Shown here one piece after another: positions 10,367 through 21,934 of a stretch of DNA of 64,000 bases (position 1 is the stretch's first letter; each line of letters begins with the position of its first letter). This stretch comes from Tridacna crocea (taxonomy: Eukaryota; Mollusca; Bivalvia; Cardiida; Cardiidae). The notes under the pieces were generated by a model. That model was not told the origin of the DNA. It saw only the letters and a program-made list of their open reading frames with translations, and did not search any database. The translations under genes and the position numbers were made by a program. Location of the stretch: assembly GCA_943736015.1 (NCBI GenBank), contig OX031063.1:7607001-7671000 (forward strand), in the 5' to 3' direction.

Positions 10367-11314
10367 TTTCAATCCAATGTAACAAATTCAATCCAATATC
10401 ACAAAATACATCACAGAAGTTACTTTTTTTTCCCTGATACAAAGTGCATTATGGGCGTATTGTATTTGTATCAACAGAAAGAGAAACTGTTTTGATAATT
10501 AACATGTCTATCTGTCATCTTCAGTCAATAATCTCTAAGATCAATATGGTTAAAGATTGATGATTGATCTATTGATGAACTGATATGTCCTGTATACATG
10601 CATGCCAACAAATTGACAAGAGTGTGAAATCTGCAGATTAAGTACCATTGTTAAAAAAAATTGATGCTTAAAAAAGGTGAGAAAGTGTGTATACATGTAT
10701 ATGAATACAATGCTTTTCTGGCTTTTTTCTGTAACCAACACCAAAATTTTAGACCACGAAATGTTCACCATTTGCAAAATTAACAAGTGAAATTTTGCCA
10801 CAATGAAAGCATGAGAGTTTTAAACAATAACAGAAAAGAAGAAAATCGCTGTCTTTCCCAAAGAAAAAATTGAAAGAATTTGAAGACAGCATATTGCTGA
10901 AAAAAAAAAGATCTGTCTTTCATGCAGCAAAAAACATTATGGGAAAAGAGTATTTATTCAGACATAGTATTGGGTAACAGGTTTTAAAAAATACCATGAA
11001 GTAAATGATTACAATACAAGATCATCATCAGTTTTCCTGATAAAACTAAAACATTTTTGACACTGATCTATTTGAATTTCTGATTTTAGGAGATGATGCA
11101 ATGTTATCAAAGCCAAGGACTCTAAATGGTGTACAAACCAAATAGAAAAACAGTTATAGTTGTAAAAGGAAATCATAACAATACTAATACTTTAACTGGC
11201 TATGTTTGTTTTTATGATGACAATGCAGAGTGTGTTACTAGTTTGACTTGTAAATATTTGATATTGGTTCAACATCCAATACTGCACATGTTAACTTGCA
11301 GAGTACTTCTACTG
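10367..11314. other. Spacer, nothing recognised
   Basis: AT-rich. A possible arm trace at 10925 (CAAAAAACATTATGGGAAAAG) is the only repeat-like piece. Confidence 0.45.
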
Positions 11315-11503
11315 GCATGTATTCACCAACCATTCTTGAGAATATTCTTAGTCTTATTCTCTAAGGTTTTCCGAATTTGAAAATAATAACTTCTGATTGG
11401 CTAAACCAATTGGTTTAGCCAATCAGAAGTTGTGTTACAAATGTAGAAAACTTTGGAGAATAGGACAAAGAACGTCTAAGAATGGTTGGTGAATATGGGT
11501 CCT
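11315..11503. mobile_element. Family E palindromic MITE
   Basis: Long inverted repeat with outer arms TATTCACCAACCATTCTTGAG / CTAAGAATGGTTGGTGAATA and a near-perfect core around CTGATTGGCTAAACC / GGTTTAGCCAATCAG. Related copies at 47511 and 58118. No coding capacity; superfamily unknown. Confidence 0.85.
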
Positions 11504-11707
11504 GAACTGGCAGACTTTTGCCCATCTTGGTTCTTAAAGATGCACCATGTATAGCATCATCATCACACAAGACTGTTACAAGACTTATGTGAAATATTTC
11601 ATCTAAAACTGTAAAGAAAACTGTAAATTTTGACTACTGTTGGAACCAAACCTACACCTACAAAATGTGCTAAGAATTGTTACTGATAAATATTGTGCTC
11701 TCCCAAT

Positions 11708-11929
11708 ATTACCCTTTTACTAAACAACAAAATTTTAGACTTGTCCAAATTCAAAGTATAACTGCATACTACAAATTCAGTATGATTCAAATGTCAGTGT
11801 TTTTGAATGGGTAGAAAACATTATGGGAAAAGCAGAAAATGCTGGTTACCAGCATTTTCTGTTTTTCCCCACAATGCTTTCAAAAACCTAAAGTTTGTGA
11901 ATACTTGGTACTGAGTAGTAAGGGATTAA
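11708..11929 (-). mobile_element. Family A MITE with paired arm change
   Basis: Diverged left half. Hairpin arms share a G-to-C change (AGCAGAAAATGC left; GCATTTTCTG right). Confidence 0.82.
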
Positions 11930-12459
11930 TTATAAAGCTATTCTGGCTAACATCCTTTTTGTGATGCCATGTCCATGTTCACTGCATAGAATTTAATAAA
12001 TTTTTGATACAGGTTATTTCACCATGAAAGGGAAACCTCTTCAGTATATTGTAGAAGAGCTATTACCAATAGATGTCTATCTTGCAATTTCTAAAGCATG
12101 GACTGTAGGAGGGATTTACCCATAATCCCCACAATTCAAACGGCAATTAACCTCTACCTGTGAACAGGGCAGCTATTACAGCGGTTATAATTATTGCTAT
12201 CCCTCTCTAATATTTCTTGAATACTCTTCACCTTAGAAGGTAAAACATATTCCTGTCCCTCTCTAATATTTCTTGAATACTCTTCACCTTTAAAAAAGAC
12301 AGATAAATGGAAGCCATGTTTACTTCAGTGCAAGCTTGCCTGTACATGATTGTGAAGCGCACATGTAAATAATACTTTACCTATTCCACCAGTGTTTTTG
12401 AACTGACAGGCCAGAATTTTACATGTAAATCTTCTGTCAAGTAAACTTACACAGATTTC
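11930..12459. other. Spacer with a short direct repeat
   Basis: Only the two-copy repeat listed next stands out. Confidence 0.45.
12200..12290. repeat. 35-bp direct repeat, two copies
   Basis: TCCCTCTCTAATATTTCTTG... at 12200-12234 and again at 12256-12290, identical, separated by 21 bp. Confidence 0.9.
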
Positions 12460-12676
12460 CTCCCACAGACCTGGAAACATTGTAGTGGACCAAAAAAAGC
12501 TAAGAATGTGCAATTTTTCCCTGCTGATACAGAGGTTTTCAACCAGCATTTTCTCCTTTTCCGACATTGTTTTCTATCCCTCCAAAAAGTTTTCTTCCAT
12601 TGAGTCACTTCAAATTTGTCATATCCTTATTAATTTTGGAACAGTCTGAAATTTTGTCATCTGGTAAAGATTTAAG
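12460..12676 (+). mobile_element. Family A, half decayed
   Basis: The right half (CCAGCATTTTCTCCTTTTCC to CATCTGGTAAAG) is clear; the left arm survives only as GGAAACATTGTAGTGG. Confidence 0.6.
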
Positions 12677-12683
12677 AGTAAGG

Positions 12684-12910
12684 TTATCATCACAGAACAA
12701 AATCTTAGACTCTTCCATATTTCAAGCATTTTCAGATGATATTAGCCAAGTATGGACAAAATAATTGGATTTTTCTTTCAAACAAAAATAAAAGATGTAG
12801 TGGGAAGAGGAGAAAATGCTGGTCCACATTTTATCTTGCACCAACAATGTTTCCAAAAGCCATCTTCTACAGATTCATTAGAGCATTCGATTATTTCATA
12901 AAAGGTTATG
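12684..12910 (-). mobile_element. Family A, diverged
   Basis: Recognisable order of blocks (CACAGAACAAAATCTTAGAC, GAGGAGAAAATGCTGG, CAATGTTTCCAAAAGCC) with a broken hairpin. Confidence 0.6.
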
Positions 12911-13344
12911 GGGACATCCATATATTTTGTTTACCGACATCGGATGAAAGCAAAGAGGACTGCAATCCACCCAGATATCTAGACAGATATCATAGAAAAA
13001 CTCTGGGCTTCAGCTCATAAAAAAAGAAAAGTGAATTCCTTGGTATCCTAACAATTACGGACTGTCACAAAACACCCTCAAGTAATACACAGGAATTCTA
13101 TCACCCCTAGACTTTAATAAACTGTCTGTGCCGAAATGATTCATGTCAACGAAGGCAGCCAGCTTGTGCTGCAAGGATGACTAATGATACAAAGTATGAC
13201 AACAAATTTGGCCTATCAGCTTTGCTGTAAGATACTGTAAGATAACATGCTTCTTGTGCCACCCAAATAAAATATTTTTACTCTGTGATGAAGACAGAAC
13301 TATTTTGTAACATTACCTATTTTCCACATACATGTAATTCCAAC
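12911..13344. other. Spacer, nothing recognised
   Basis: No supported feature. Confidence 0.45.
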
Positions 13345-13601
13345 TATTAAAGAAGGAAAGGAAGAAGCCTTTTTGAAAATATTGCGGAAAAAGGAGAAAA
13401 TGCTGAATACCAGCATTTTCTATCCAGCACTTTCTCCTTTTTCCACAATGTTTTTGAAACCAGCATTTTCTCCTTTTCCTGTGATGTTTTCAATCCTATC
13501 AGAAAGCTTATTTTCATTTGTACTAATTCTGAAATTTTATTGTCTCCAGATGTTCCGAAATTGAAAGAGCATAGAATTTGTCTCTAGGTAAAGAGTTAAT
13601 G
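13345..13601 (+). mobile_element. Family A with rearranged hairpin
   Basis: The right arm is present twice (CCAGCACTTTCTCC...CACAATG and CCAGCATTTTCTCCTTTTCC), so the element is about 30 bp longer than usual. Ends GGTAAAGAGTTAA. Confidence 0.72.
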
Positions 13602-13757
13602 GTTAGTCTTTATTTGACATAATTTTTCTTCGTAATGCTTGGATATATTACGGAAAGAGGAGGAAATGATGGTTAAATGCTGTTAAATCGTAGCATTTTC
13701 TCCTTTTCCCATAATGTATTTAAACCTGAGAATCATATTGTTTGGTAAAGGGTTTAG
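13598..13757. mobile_element. Family A, diverged short copy
   Basis: Weak hairpin (GAGGAGGAAATGATGG / GTAGCATTTTCTCCTTTTCCC) ending GTTTGGTAAAGGGTTTA; shares the TTAA at 13598 with its left neighbour. Confidence 0.55.
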
Positions 13758-14500
13758 CAACTGATTGAACATTAGGTTTAGTCCAAACATTCCAAATTCA
13801 AAGCAAAATAATGTTTAATTTCAACACTTGTAATCTGATTGGTTGAGACAGAAGAACAACATTTAAACTAGCCAATGAATACAAGCCATCATTGTAAAGA
13901 CCTTAGACCAAAGAAAGCTTGACTTGCACCATAACATGGGGTTATTTTTCCACACTCTCTCTTTTTGTCACAATGCTTTTTCAAAAATTTAGACCATGCA
14001 AGGCTTGAGATGATTTTTCAGCACAATCCAGTAAGTTTTGATACCAATCATAGATAAGTATGTCAAAGATTTGTGGTTGCCATGGTGTGCATTGAATTAT
14101 ACATAGAGTTGGTGACAAAATCACCAATGGTCTATGCAAGGTTACTTAATTAATCATTTCTATGTATGGATGTAACCTGATTAATTAATTCAGTTATTAT
14201 CTGATACATAATGTGTTTGCTCTACATTTACCTGGCTCATTCAGAGTTCCACACAAGTGGTTGTGTGTGGCAGGGTAGTACCATACAAAGTACATGTACT
14301 CTTATGAGGTACATGGCAAATTATCTAAACCCATGTTGGGGGTACTCATGAATTGTTTAATAAGGGTTCACATATTATAATCCCTGCTTTGTTTCTGGGA
14401 AAACTATTGGGAGCTTTTGCTCTGGTAGAAAATATTGTATACAAATAGTTTCTATTTTCTGATGCAAAAACTGTCAACAGGTCTAATTCACTCCATTGCA
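13758..14500. other. Spacer, nothing recognised
   Basis: A faint arm-like trace at 13955-14005 (CTCTCTTTTTGTCACAATG). Otherwise AT-rich and featureless. Confidence 0.45.
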
Positions 14501-14700
14501 ATTCAACTCTTCACCACACAATCTCAACTTTGAACAACCTTAGAGAAGAAAGCTTCTGAAAACCCCATGGGAAAAGAAGAAAATGCTGGTTACCAGCATA
14601 GTTTGCTCCCTCCCCCCTTGCGCAAGGCTTCAAAACGCCTCTTGTTTTTCCTGAGCGTCATTATGCCTTGTTATTGTGTGGTATATGGTCAAGACTAAAA
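14501..14700. mobile_element. Family A symmetric chimera
   Basis: Left end is the + type (CACCACACAATC...GAAAGCTTCTGAAAAC) and the right end is also the CACAATCC type but inverted (CAAAACGCCTC...TTGTGTGGTATATGG). Hairpin intact on the left arm only. Confidence 0.65.
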
Positions 14701-15233
14701 TTTTGCCATTGGGTAAAAAAAAACAACCTCTTAGACAACGTCCCAAAAGTTTTCAACAAAGTTAGATTTGAGCATTTCTTCATTCTTCACAATGCCTTCA
14801 GGTATAGCCTTTGGCTACAATCTCAGTACAGAGCCAAATCAGTGGTAAGAATTGCCCTGAAGAATATCAAGACAATGAAGCTGCTGTTTATGTGCTCTAG
14901 TTCAATGATTATCTTATAAATATTTAATCAGACATGACTTTAAATCAATCCCTAGAAAAACATAAATGGGCAATTACAATGTGGTAATGAAGTTCCTGAT
15001 ATCTATAATGAACAGGAGGGTCAACTTTCGATTTTTTTCGTGTCGTGTTCACCTTTATAGTGCTTCACACAATTTACATTGTTATCACAGACAGTATTGA
15101 TTAAAATCAGACTACACAGAATATGCATCCCAACCTTGGATCTACACTGTCCCCTCCTTTTGGTAAAAAAATATTTTCAATATTTTGTCTGTCGTTTTTG
15201 TTAAATAAAAGATATACATTCCCTTTCACTAGG
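14701..15233. other. Spacer, nothing recognised
   Basis: A short ACTAAAATTTTGCCATTGGGTAAA near 14692 is a family A right-end trace; the rest is unrecognised. Confidence 0.45.
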
Positions 15234-15380
15234 TTTCAATCTTTCACCAAACAATCCCACAATTCAACAACTCTCTGAGACAGAAAGCTTTCAAAAATGC
15301 ATTGGGAAAAGAAGAAAATGATTGTACCAATCAGTCTTTCCTGTCTCTTTTTCTGCAACATTTCCTATGCATGCTCTGAA
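15234..15380 (+). mobile_element. Family A left-half remnant
   Basis: CTTTCACCAAACAATCCC through a broken hairpin (GGGAAAAGAAGAAAATGATTG). Confidence 0.6.
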
Positions 15381-15489
15381 AGACAAATGACCAATCATTG
15401 GGGGCCACAATAATTTTTCATCTGTAATGGCTTTCACTGGCAGTGCACTTGTCTAATTTGAAAACATTTACATGCGGAAATTTAAATAT

Positions 15490-15650
15490 GTACCAGAAAA
15501 TGATGAGACAAGCTATCAATAAAAGGGTAGAAAACAATGTGGGAAAATGAGAAAATGGTGGTTAGCAGCATTGTTTCCTTTTCCCCCAACATCTATGTTT
15601 TTTTGTGTCAAGGTTGTTTTAACTTGATATCATGTGTTAAAAGAGTTCAG
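15490..15650 (-). mobile_element. Family A remnant
   Basis: AAAGGGTAGAAAACAATGTGGG and a partly paired second arm (GCATTGTTTCCTTTTCCCCC). Confidence 0.6.
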
Positions 15651-16106
15651 CAATATATACATGTTTTTACATAGAATTGCAATTGTATTATCTTTGTGAT
15701 ACTTTGTAATGTGTCCTGGCCAAACCAGCTTTCACATTGCAATGCTATATTACTCTTTTTCCTAATAAGAAAGTCACTCTAAAGATAACTTAGAGTTGTC
15801 AATGATATTAAAACCTGGAATATGTGGCAACTAAAAATGCATACATGTATGTAGATAGACTTGCAATCATTTGTATCTTGGCGATACCTCATAATATCTT
15901 GGTCCAACCAATTTTTTCACTGCTATGTTACACCATGTTTCCCTAATTTGAAAGGTCCATTTCATTGATTTAGGGCATTTTTGTCTAATTACAATTGTAT
16001 GTATCCTGGGGATTTACGGAGGAGAATCACTGCCAGCAGCTTATAGGAACACAAATTACTCTTGTTTCCTTATTTGTAATGGAACACAGAAACGTAAGCC
16101 TTCTGT
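15651..16106. other. Spacer with weak internal duplication
   Basis: Two similar passages (about 15690-15800 and 15865-15965) both read CATTTGTATC/TTGTATTATC...GGCGATAC/GTGATAC...CCAACC/CCAAACC, an old degenerate duplication. Confidence 0.4.
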
Positions 16107-16336
16107 TTAACTCTTTAACAAGCAACAAAATTCATGATATGTCCAAATTGGAAGCATTTCCTAACCAAAAATTTAATAGGACACAAATAAACCCTTTTTT
16201 CTTTAAAAGGTTATAAAACAATGTGGGAAAAGGACAAACGCTTGTTACTGGCATAATCTCCAGTTCCGATGATGCTTTTAAAAGCTGTCTTTGTCAGAAT
16301 CATTAAAAGTCAGGACTGTATAGAAAAAAGGGTTAT
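16107..16336 (-). mobile_element. Family A, diverged
   Basis: TTAACTCTTTAACAAGCAACAAAA start; hairpin mismatched near the apex (CGCTTGTTACTGGC). Confidence 0.68.
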
Positions 16337-16470
16337 GATTCTTCACCAGACAACAAAATAATAGACTCTTTTCAACTCTGTCAAAGACGATTCCTGTCGA
16401 TTGAATCACAGTGAATTTTTCATCTGCAAATGCTTCAAATTGGACAGGTCTAAAATTTGGTGGCTGTTAA
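16337..16470. mobile_element. Family A internally deleted chimera
   Basis: Left end CTTCACCAGACAACAAAATA joined to a right half TCATCTGCAAATGCTTC...GGTGG; both ends are of the same (GTCTGCAAATGC) type and the hairpin is gone. Confidence 0.55.
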
Positions 16471-16693
16471 CCCTTTACCACACAATGACGACTTTTAACA
16501 CCCCTGTATAAAAAGCCTTTTGAAAACATTGTGGGAAAAGGAGAAAATGCTGGTAACCAGCATTTTCTCCTTTTCCCACTATGTTTTCTTCCCCATCCAA
16601 AAGAAAAATCATTATTTCAGTTACATTTAATTTGTTGTCTAAAAATCCTTTCAGTTCGGACCAGTCTAATTTTTTGTCCTTTGGTAGAGTTAA
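16467..16693 (+). mobile_element. Family A TTAA MITE, full length
   Basis: Clean TTAA ends; shares TTAA 16467-16470 with the chimera on its left. Confidence 0.9.
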
Positions 16694-17048
16694 TGAGTTT
16701 AGATACCCGTGTCAGAAAAAAATACTGATAGTAGAAATGAGGAACAAGTTTACATTATCAATGATAAATCACCTCCCCCCTGACAGATGTTGAGTAATAA
16801 GAAACTATTACTTACTACTTCATCTATATTCAGTCACAAGAGAAAATCCTGAGTTGCTACTATACGCTGCCACCCAGTGGTTGCTTCTTGGAGTGTCAAG
16901 AAAATGGACTTTTCAAAATGTATGAAAGACCAAGATATTGCAGTATAATGTTAGCACAAAAGAGATCCCATGTGTAGACATACCTGCATATTTCATGCAC
17001 TTAAGCTGGCATTATTCAGAAAAGCAAAAAACCCACCCAATTCCCTGT
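16694..17048. other. Spacer, nothing recognised
   Basis: No supported feature. Confidence 0.45.
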
Positions 17049-17273
17049 TTAACTCATTGCCAAAAAACAAAACACTTGTCCAAATTCAAAGCATTTGCAT
17101 ACAAAAAAAAAATAAATTAAACTAAAAAATAGAAATTTTTCATAGGAAGGATTGAAAATATTATGGGAAAAGTACAAAATGCTGGTTACCAGCATTTTTC
17201 TCCTTTCCCCACCAAAAGTTTTCAAGAGCCTCTTTCCTCTGGGTCATCAAATCATTAGATTGTTTGATTAAGG
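17049..17273 (-). mobile_element. Family A, diverged
   Basis: TTAACTCATTGCCAAAAAAC start, right end decayed (GTTTGATTAAGGGTCAC). Confidence 0.75.
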
Positions 17274-17710
17274 GTCACAAAATTTATCAAAATATTAGTC
17301 AACTGTCTGTTAGCATTTCTTAACTTGCAAATAGAGTCAGTGGTCAGTTTTGTCAATATTTATGTTGGGTCAGTATTTGTCAAACTTGTGGCACATTGAC
17401 CAGTCCATGAAATGATCTCCGATTCTAGTTGTCAATAATCACGATTTAATCTGCAGACAAATATTACAAATTTACCTATGTTGATAAGTAACCTATCTAC
17501 AATTGTTGAGTTCGAGTCTAATTTTGATATCCATATTGGACTCAATTTAAGTCTTGAATCGAATCTGTGACAGACAACTTTGAGAAATGCACTCCAATTC
17601 TGTGCAAAAAAGGCAAATTGCAATCTCTTACTATGGAAATAAAAGAAATCACTGTCAGCAATTTAGCCTTTTTTGTCACAAGGATTCTAAAAATACTCAG
17701 AAGGTAAGTC
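17274..17710. other. Spacer, nothing recognised
   Basis: No supported feature. Confidence 0.45.
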
Positions 17711-17843
17711 TTAACAATCCCGAAAGGGATAGCTTTTGAAAACCTTGTAGGGAAAGTAAAAAATGTAACCAACATTTCCTCCTTTTGCACACAATGTTTT
17801 CCACCCTATCAAAGACATTTGCTACAACTTTCAAAACTTTTAA
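17711..17843 (+). mobile_element. Family A, truncated
   Basis: TTAACAATCCCGAAAGGG start; hairpin lacks its tip (AAAATGTAACCAACATTT); ends at the TTAA where the next copy begins. Confidence 0.65.
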
Positions 17844-18047
17844 CTGTTTACCAAACAAGCCCTAGTTTTTATCCAGGAAGAAAAGCTTTTGAAAACCTTA
17901 TGGCAAATGGAGAATGTAACCAACATTTTCTCCTTTTCCCACAAGGTTTTCTATCCTTTCAGAGACAAATTCCATCGACTGAGACACTTTTAATGTGTCA
18001 TCTGTAAATGTTTTCAATATCGACCAGTTTGTTTGGTAAAGAGTTAA
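17840..18047 (+). mobile_element. Family A, short-hairpin copy
   Basis: Same tip-less hairpin (GAGAATGTAACCAACATTTTCTCC) as its left neighbour, suggesting the two belong to one subfamily or a local duplication. Ends GGTAAAGAGTTAA. Confidence 0.8.
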
Positions 18048-18753
18048 ATTGTTGTTTTTCAAAGATTTGAATAGGGGTAGGTCTAAAGTTTTGTTATCCA
18101 CCAAAGACAAAGTAAAAAAACATACCCGATTTTTGTATTTATTCCAATCTCATACTTCTGGCAATAAGTACAGTAAGACATAATCTAACATGCTGTGCAC
18201 TGCACTTTCCCCCATTTGTCCATGTATCCCATTTTATAGCATTTTCGAAACACTGGCAATTTGTTCAATTTCATCCTTGAACTACCCAAACAAGCTCCTT
18301 ATTGTCCATTGCCAGTTTGACCCCTAATTCCCAGCTTTGGGGCCTGACCCTTGTTAACCCCACATCTGTACTTCAACAATTTTTACCTTGTATCCAAATG
18401 CACAGAAAATTTAATTTTCATAAAAACAGTTTTGACGAATTATTGAAACGGTGTGTCATTCCTGCTGGGAAAGATGAATTCATTTACTTTCGGTCTATTT
18501 ACCCAGTGCTGGGCCAACTGACATTTCAACACCTTAAGTCCTAAACTGGACACGTCCTTATATGGTCAAAATCTTCTTACAAGCGCTTCTTTACATGGGG
18601 ACATTTCACGAAAGTGGTGTCCAACGGTTTCTTATTGTTGAGGCTTTCTAAAGTCAGATGCGGCAGTATTTAGAAACATCGCTAGAGCAGAAGTTTTTAA
18701 GTAGAATTTGACAAGCGTGACCAATGACTTATTAATACTGAATAAATTGAAAT
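18048..18753. other. Spacer; 80-codon frame of no evident function
   Basis: Near 18085 a small trace of a family A right end (TCTAAAGTTTTGTTATCC). An open frame at 18302-18544 (+) matches nothing I recognise and has no supporting signal. Confidence 0.45.
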
Positions 18754-18985
18754 TTAACCCTTTACCTGAAACAATCCTGTATTTTAATGAGCCTGACAAG
18801 AAGATCATGCTTTAAAAAACGCTGAGGGAAAAAGAGAAAATGCTGGAAATCAGCCTTTTTCCCTTTTCCTACAATGTTTTTAACCCTTTCAAATATGACT
18901 TTAACATTTCAGCTACATTTAATTCTTTGGTCAGCAAACACTATCAATTTTGAAGTCTAAAATGTTGTGGTCTGGTACAGAGTGC
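18754..18985 (+). mobile_element. Family A, diverged
   Basis: TTAACCCTTTACCTGAAACAATCC start, imperfect hairpin, right end mutated (GGTACAGAGTGCC). Confidence 0.75.
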
Positions 18986-18999
18986 CAATAATTTTTGCA

Positions 19000-19085
19000 C
19001 TGTATGCCTTCTAGGACCACGTAGATCAGGATCACACTGGCACATAAAATGCAGGCTGATCTTTAATAGTTACACTTACAAATAT
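19000..19085. mobile_element. Family D remnant
   Basis: GTAGATCAGGATCACACTGGCACA / TGCAGGCTGATCT: a decayed D hairpin. Confidence 0.5.
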
Positions 19086-19189
19086 TGTATTATTTGTCCA
19101 CAATGGCCAGATTGTCACACACCATGGTTGTATCTTTTTCTATCTGCTGAAAAGGTCTTGGCAGTCTCATTTATTTACGGGTTAAAGGA

Positions 19190-19412
19190 TTAACATTTTA
19201 CAACACAGTCTCTAGTTAGAGACACTGGAGAAAAAAGCTGTAGAGAACATTGTGGGAAAAGGAGAAAATTCTGGTCACCAGCATTTTCTCCTTTTCCCAC
19301 AATGTTTTCTAAATTTTCAAAGACAAGTCTCAATTTTTTTAGTCACGTTTGTTGCTTGCAAATGCCTTCAATTTCAAACAATCTAAAATTTTGTCATTTG
19401 GTGAAGAGTTAA
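19190..19412 (+). mobile_element. Family A TTAA MITE
   Basis: TTAA both ends; perfect hairpin outer stem, centre GGTCACC. Confidence 0.87.
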
Positions 19413-19636
19413 GCACCAATATAAAAGATGTGTTGGGTAAACAGACCCACTGGTTGCTAACAAAGCTAATAAGAATTTCTTTTGTTAAGAGTCTTTAATT
19501 GTTATCTTTGGTGTCAAACAGTTTTTTTCCTTGGCTACTGAGAACATTTTAAACATTGCTGCCAAAGGATAATAATAATAACAATGGACAAGTTTTCCTT
19601 TTGCCACACTTTTTCCATGTATTGAATATATCAAAT

Positions 19637-19824
19637 TTAACCTTTATTACCATTGAGAGTTCTGATAGCCCTGAGAAAAAAAGAAAACTTTTGAAATCAT
19701 TGCAGGAAAAGGTGGCAAAGCTAACAAATACTATAATTTTCTCCCTTTCCAATTTTTTCTATCTTTTTCTGGAAAGCCTTTCAATATGGTTCGGGCAAAA
19801 AATCTGTTGTGATTAAAGAGTTAA
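19637..19824 (+). mobile_element. Family A, shortened
   Basis: TTAACCTTTATTACC start and GATTAAAGAGTTAA end, hairpin largely destroyed, about 40 bp missing. Confidence 0.6.
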
Positions 19825-20145
19825 AGCAGAGAATTGTCTCATGACAGCATTCTGCACCAGGGATACTTGCAATAATATCCACCATCAAGATAAACACCAT
19901 TATCTCCCACTAGATGGCATTCTACAATAACCATCTATCTAATTTTGGCATCTTGGGTACAGAATCGGACTACTTTTATACACAACAACAATTACTTTGA
20001 ATTTCAAACTAAAAAAAACAACGTTTATACAATAAAATGCTATGTGGTGCGATTCATTCTGTTCTGATCAACAGTCTAGAGAAATCTGGAGCCTGATTTC
20101 TGGACCTCAAACGGATTGATAAAAGCCACTTTCTCCATTGTTACT
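19825..20145. other. Spacer, nothing recognised
   Basis: No supported feature. Confidence 0.45.
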
Positions 20146-20374
20146 TCAACTCATTACCAAACGACAAAATTTTAGGCTTGTCCAAATTGAAAGCATTTGC
20201 AGACGACAAAATAAAAGTGACTGAAAATTTCAAATTTGTTTTGTGAAGGGTAGAAAACATAGTGGGAAAAGGAGAAAATGCTGGTTACCAGCATTTTCTC
20301 CTTTTCCCACAATGTTTTCAAAATGCCTCTTTCTCAGGGTCGTCAAAAGTAGGGATTGTGTGGTAATGGGTTAA
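20146..20374 (-). mobile_element. Family A MITE, full length
   Basis: Near-perfect copy; left site mutated to TCAA, right TTAA intact. Confidence 0.9.
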
Positions 20375-20659
20375 AGCGCTTATAACTACCCTCCTCCAAC
20401 TTAGGGGAGAGTGATGCGTCATATCAGTCAGGTTGGATCTTCGAAGAATATGACTGTGATGCAGAGACAAGATAAACCAGGCAGAGAACTGTCCCATGCC
20501 TATTTATGTACAAGGGATAGTTGCAGTAATACTGTCACCATGTGCAGACAGACAGAACATGACAGCTAGATAGTGAAATGTGACAGATAGAATGGTCAAC
20601 AAATATTGATGGTAATAATTTACTTATGGCTCAACATGGCTCAATGTCAATAATGATTT

Positions 20660-20889
20660 TTTACCCTTTTATCACATGGGAAAGTTCTTAGATATGCCTA
20701 AATTGAAAATATTTGCAGATGATAATTCTAAATATGACTTTAAGGATGGAATTTTTCTATGATAGAGAAGACAACTTTGTGGGAAAAAGGAGAAAATGCT
20801 GGATTACCAGCATTTTCTCCTTTTCCCACAATGTTTATGAAAACTTTTTCCAAAGGCCAATTGAAAGTCCAGATTATTTGGTAAAGGAC
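20660..20889 (-). mobile_element. Family A, diverged
   Basis: Good hairpin with an extra base at the centre (GCTGGATTACCAGC); both TTAA sites lost. Confidence 0.78.
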
Positions 20890-20941
20890 CCAGTAGTAAC
20901 AATATTATGATTGTGTGACAGTACTGATACAGTAATTACCA

Positions 20942-21170
20942 TTAACCCATTACCACACAATCCCTACTTTTGATGCCCCTGAGAAAGAAGCCTTTTGAAA
21001 ACACTGTGGGAAAAGGAGAAAATACTGGTAACCAGCATTTTCTCCTTTTCCCACAGTGTTTTCTACCCTTTCCAGAACAAATTTCAATTTTTCAGTCACC
21101 TTTATTTTGTCGTCTGAAAATGCTTTCAATTTGGACCAGTCCAAAATTTTCTTGTGTGGTAATGAGTTAA
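20942..21170 (+). mobile_element. Family A TTAA MITE, full length
   Basis: ACACTGT/ACAGTGT paired-stem subfamily. First of two copies carried by the 492-bp tandem duplication. Confidence 0.92.
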
Positions 21171-21433
21171 GGAAAAATAGTATTTTCATTATTACTTATC
21201 TTCCAAACTGCCTTCAGTATAGATCAAGATCAAGTTGTTCGTTTGGCTTTCAACTGTTAAACAGTTACAGTAAGTTATTTTCATCAAAGCGATCAGTGCA
21301 CCTATCCACATATTTCTGGATAATTTCTTATTCAGGGTACTGTGTGTCACTCACAAATCCCCATGCAAGCCACTGACTGCATTCCATAAAAACAACAAAG
21401 AAACAGCTTTTTTGTTTTGGAGTATAATGCTGT

Positions 21434-21662
21434 TTAACCCATTACCACTCAATCCGTACTTTTGACACCCCTGAGAAAGAAGCCTTTTGAAAACACTGTG
21501 GGAAAAGGAGAAAATGCTGGTAACCAGCATTTTCTCCTTTTCCCACAGAATTTTCTACCCTTCCCAGAACAAATTTCTATTTTTGAGTCACCTTTATTTT
21601 GTCGTCTGCAAATACTTTCAATTTGGACCAGTCTAAAATTTTCTCATGTGGTAAAGTGTTAA
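21434..21662 (+). mobile_element. Family A TTAA MITE, full length
   Basis: Second duplicated copy. The right hairpin arm has CCCACAGAATTTTC where unit 1 has CCCACAGTGTTTTC, so it diverged after duplication. Confidence 0.92.
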
Positions 21663-21934
21663 GAAGAAAATTGTATTTTCATTATTACTTATCTTCCAAA
21701 CTGCCTTCAGTATAGATCAAGATCAAGTTGTTTGTTTGGCTTTCAACTGTTAAACAGTTACAGTAAGTTATTTTCATCAAAGCGATCAGTGCACCTATCC
21801 ACATATTTCTGGATAATTTCTTATTCAGGCTATCGTGTGTCACTCACAAATCCCCTTGCAAGCCACTGACTGCATTCCATAAAAACAACGAAGAAACAGC
21901 TTTTTTGTTTTGGAGTATAATGCTGTTTAAAAAT

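Larger units (their letters stand above)
20942..21932. repeat. 492-bp tandem duplication, two units
   Basis: Unit 1 is 20942-21433 and unit 2 is 21434-21932. Each is a family A copy followed by about 263 bp beginning ...TATTTTCATTATTACTTATC and ending GAGTATAATGCTGTTTAA. The non-MITE parts differ by a few substitutions and a small indel at the junction. Confidence 0.93.

Noticed and set aside
18302-18544. 80-codon frame as a small gene
   Set aside because: No recognisable motif, no repeated support, ordinary AT-rich surroundings.
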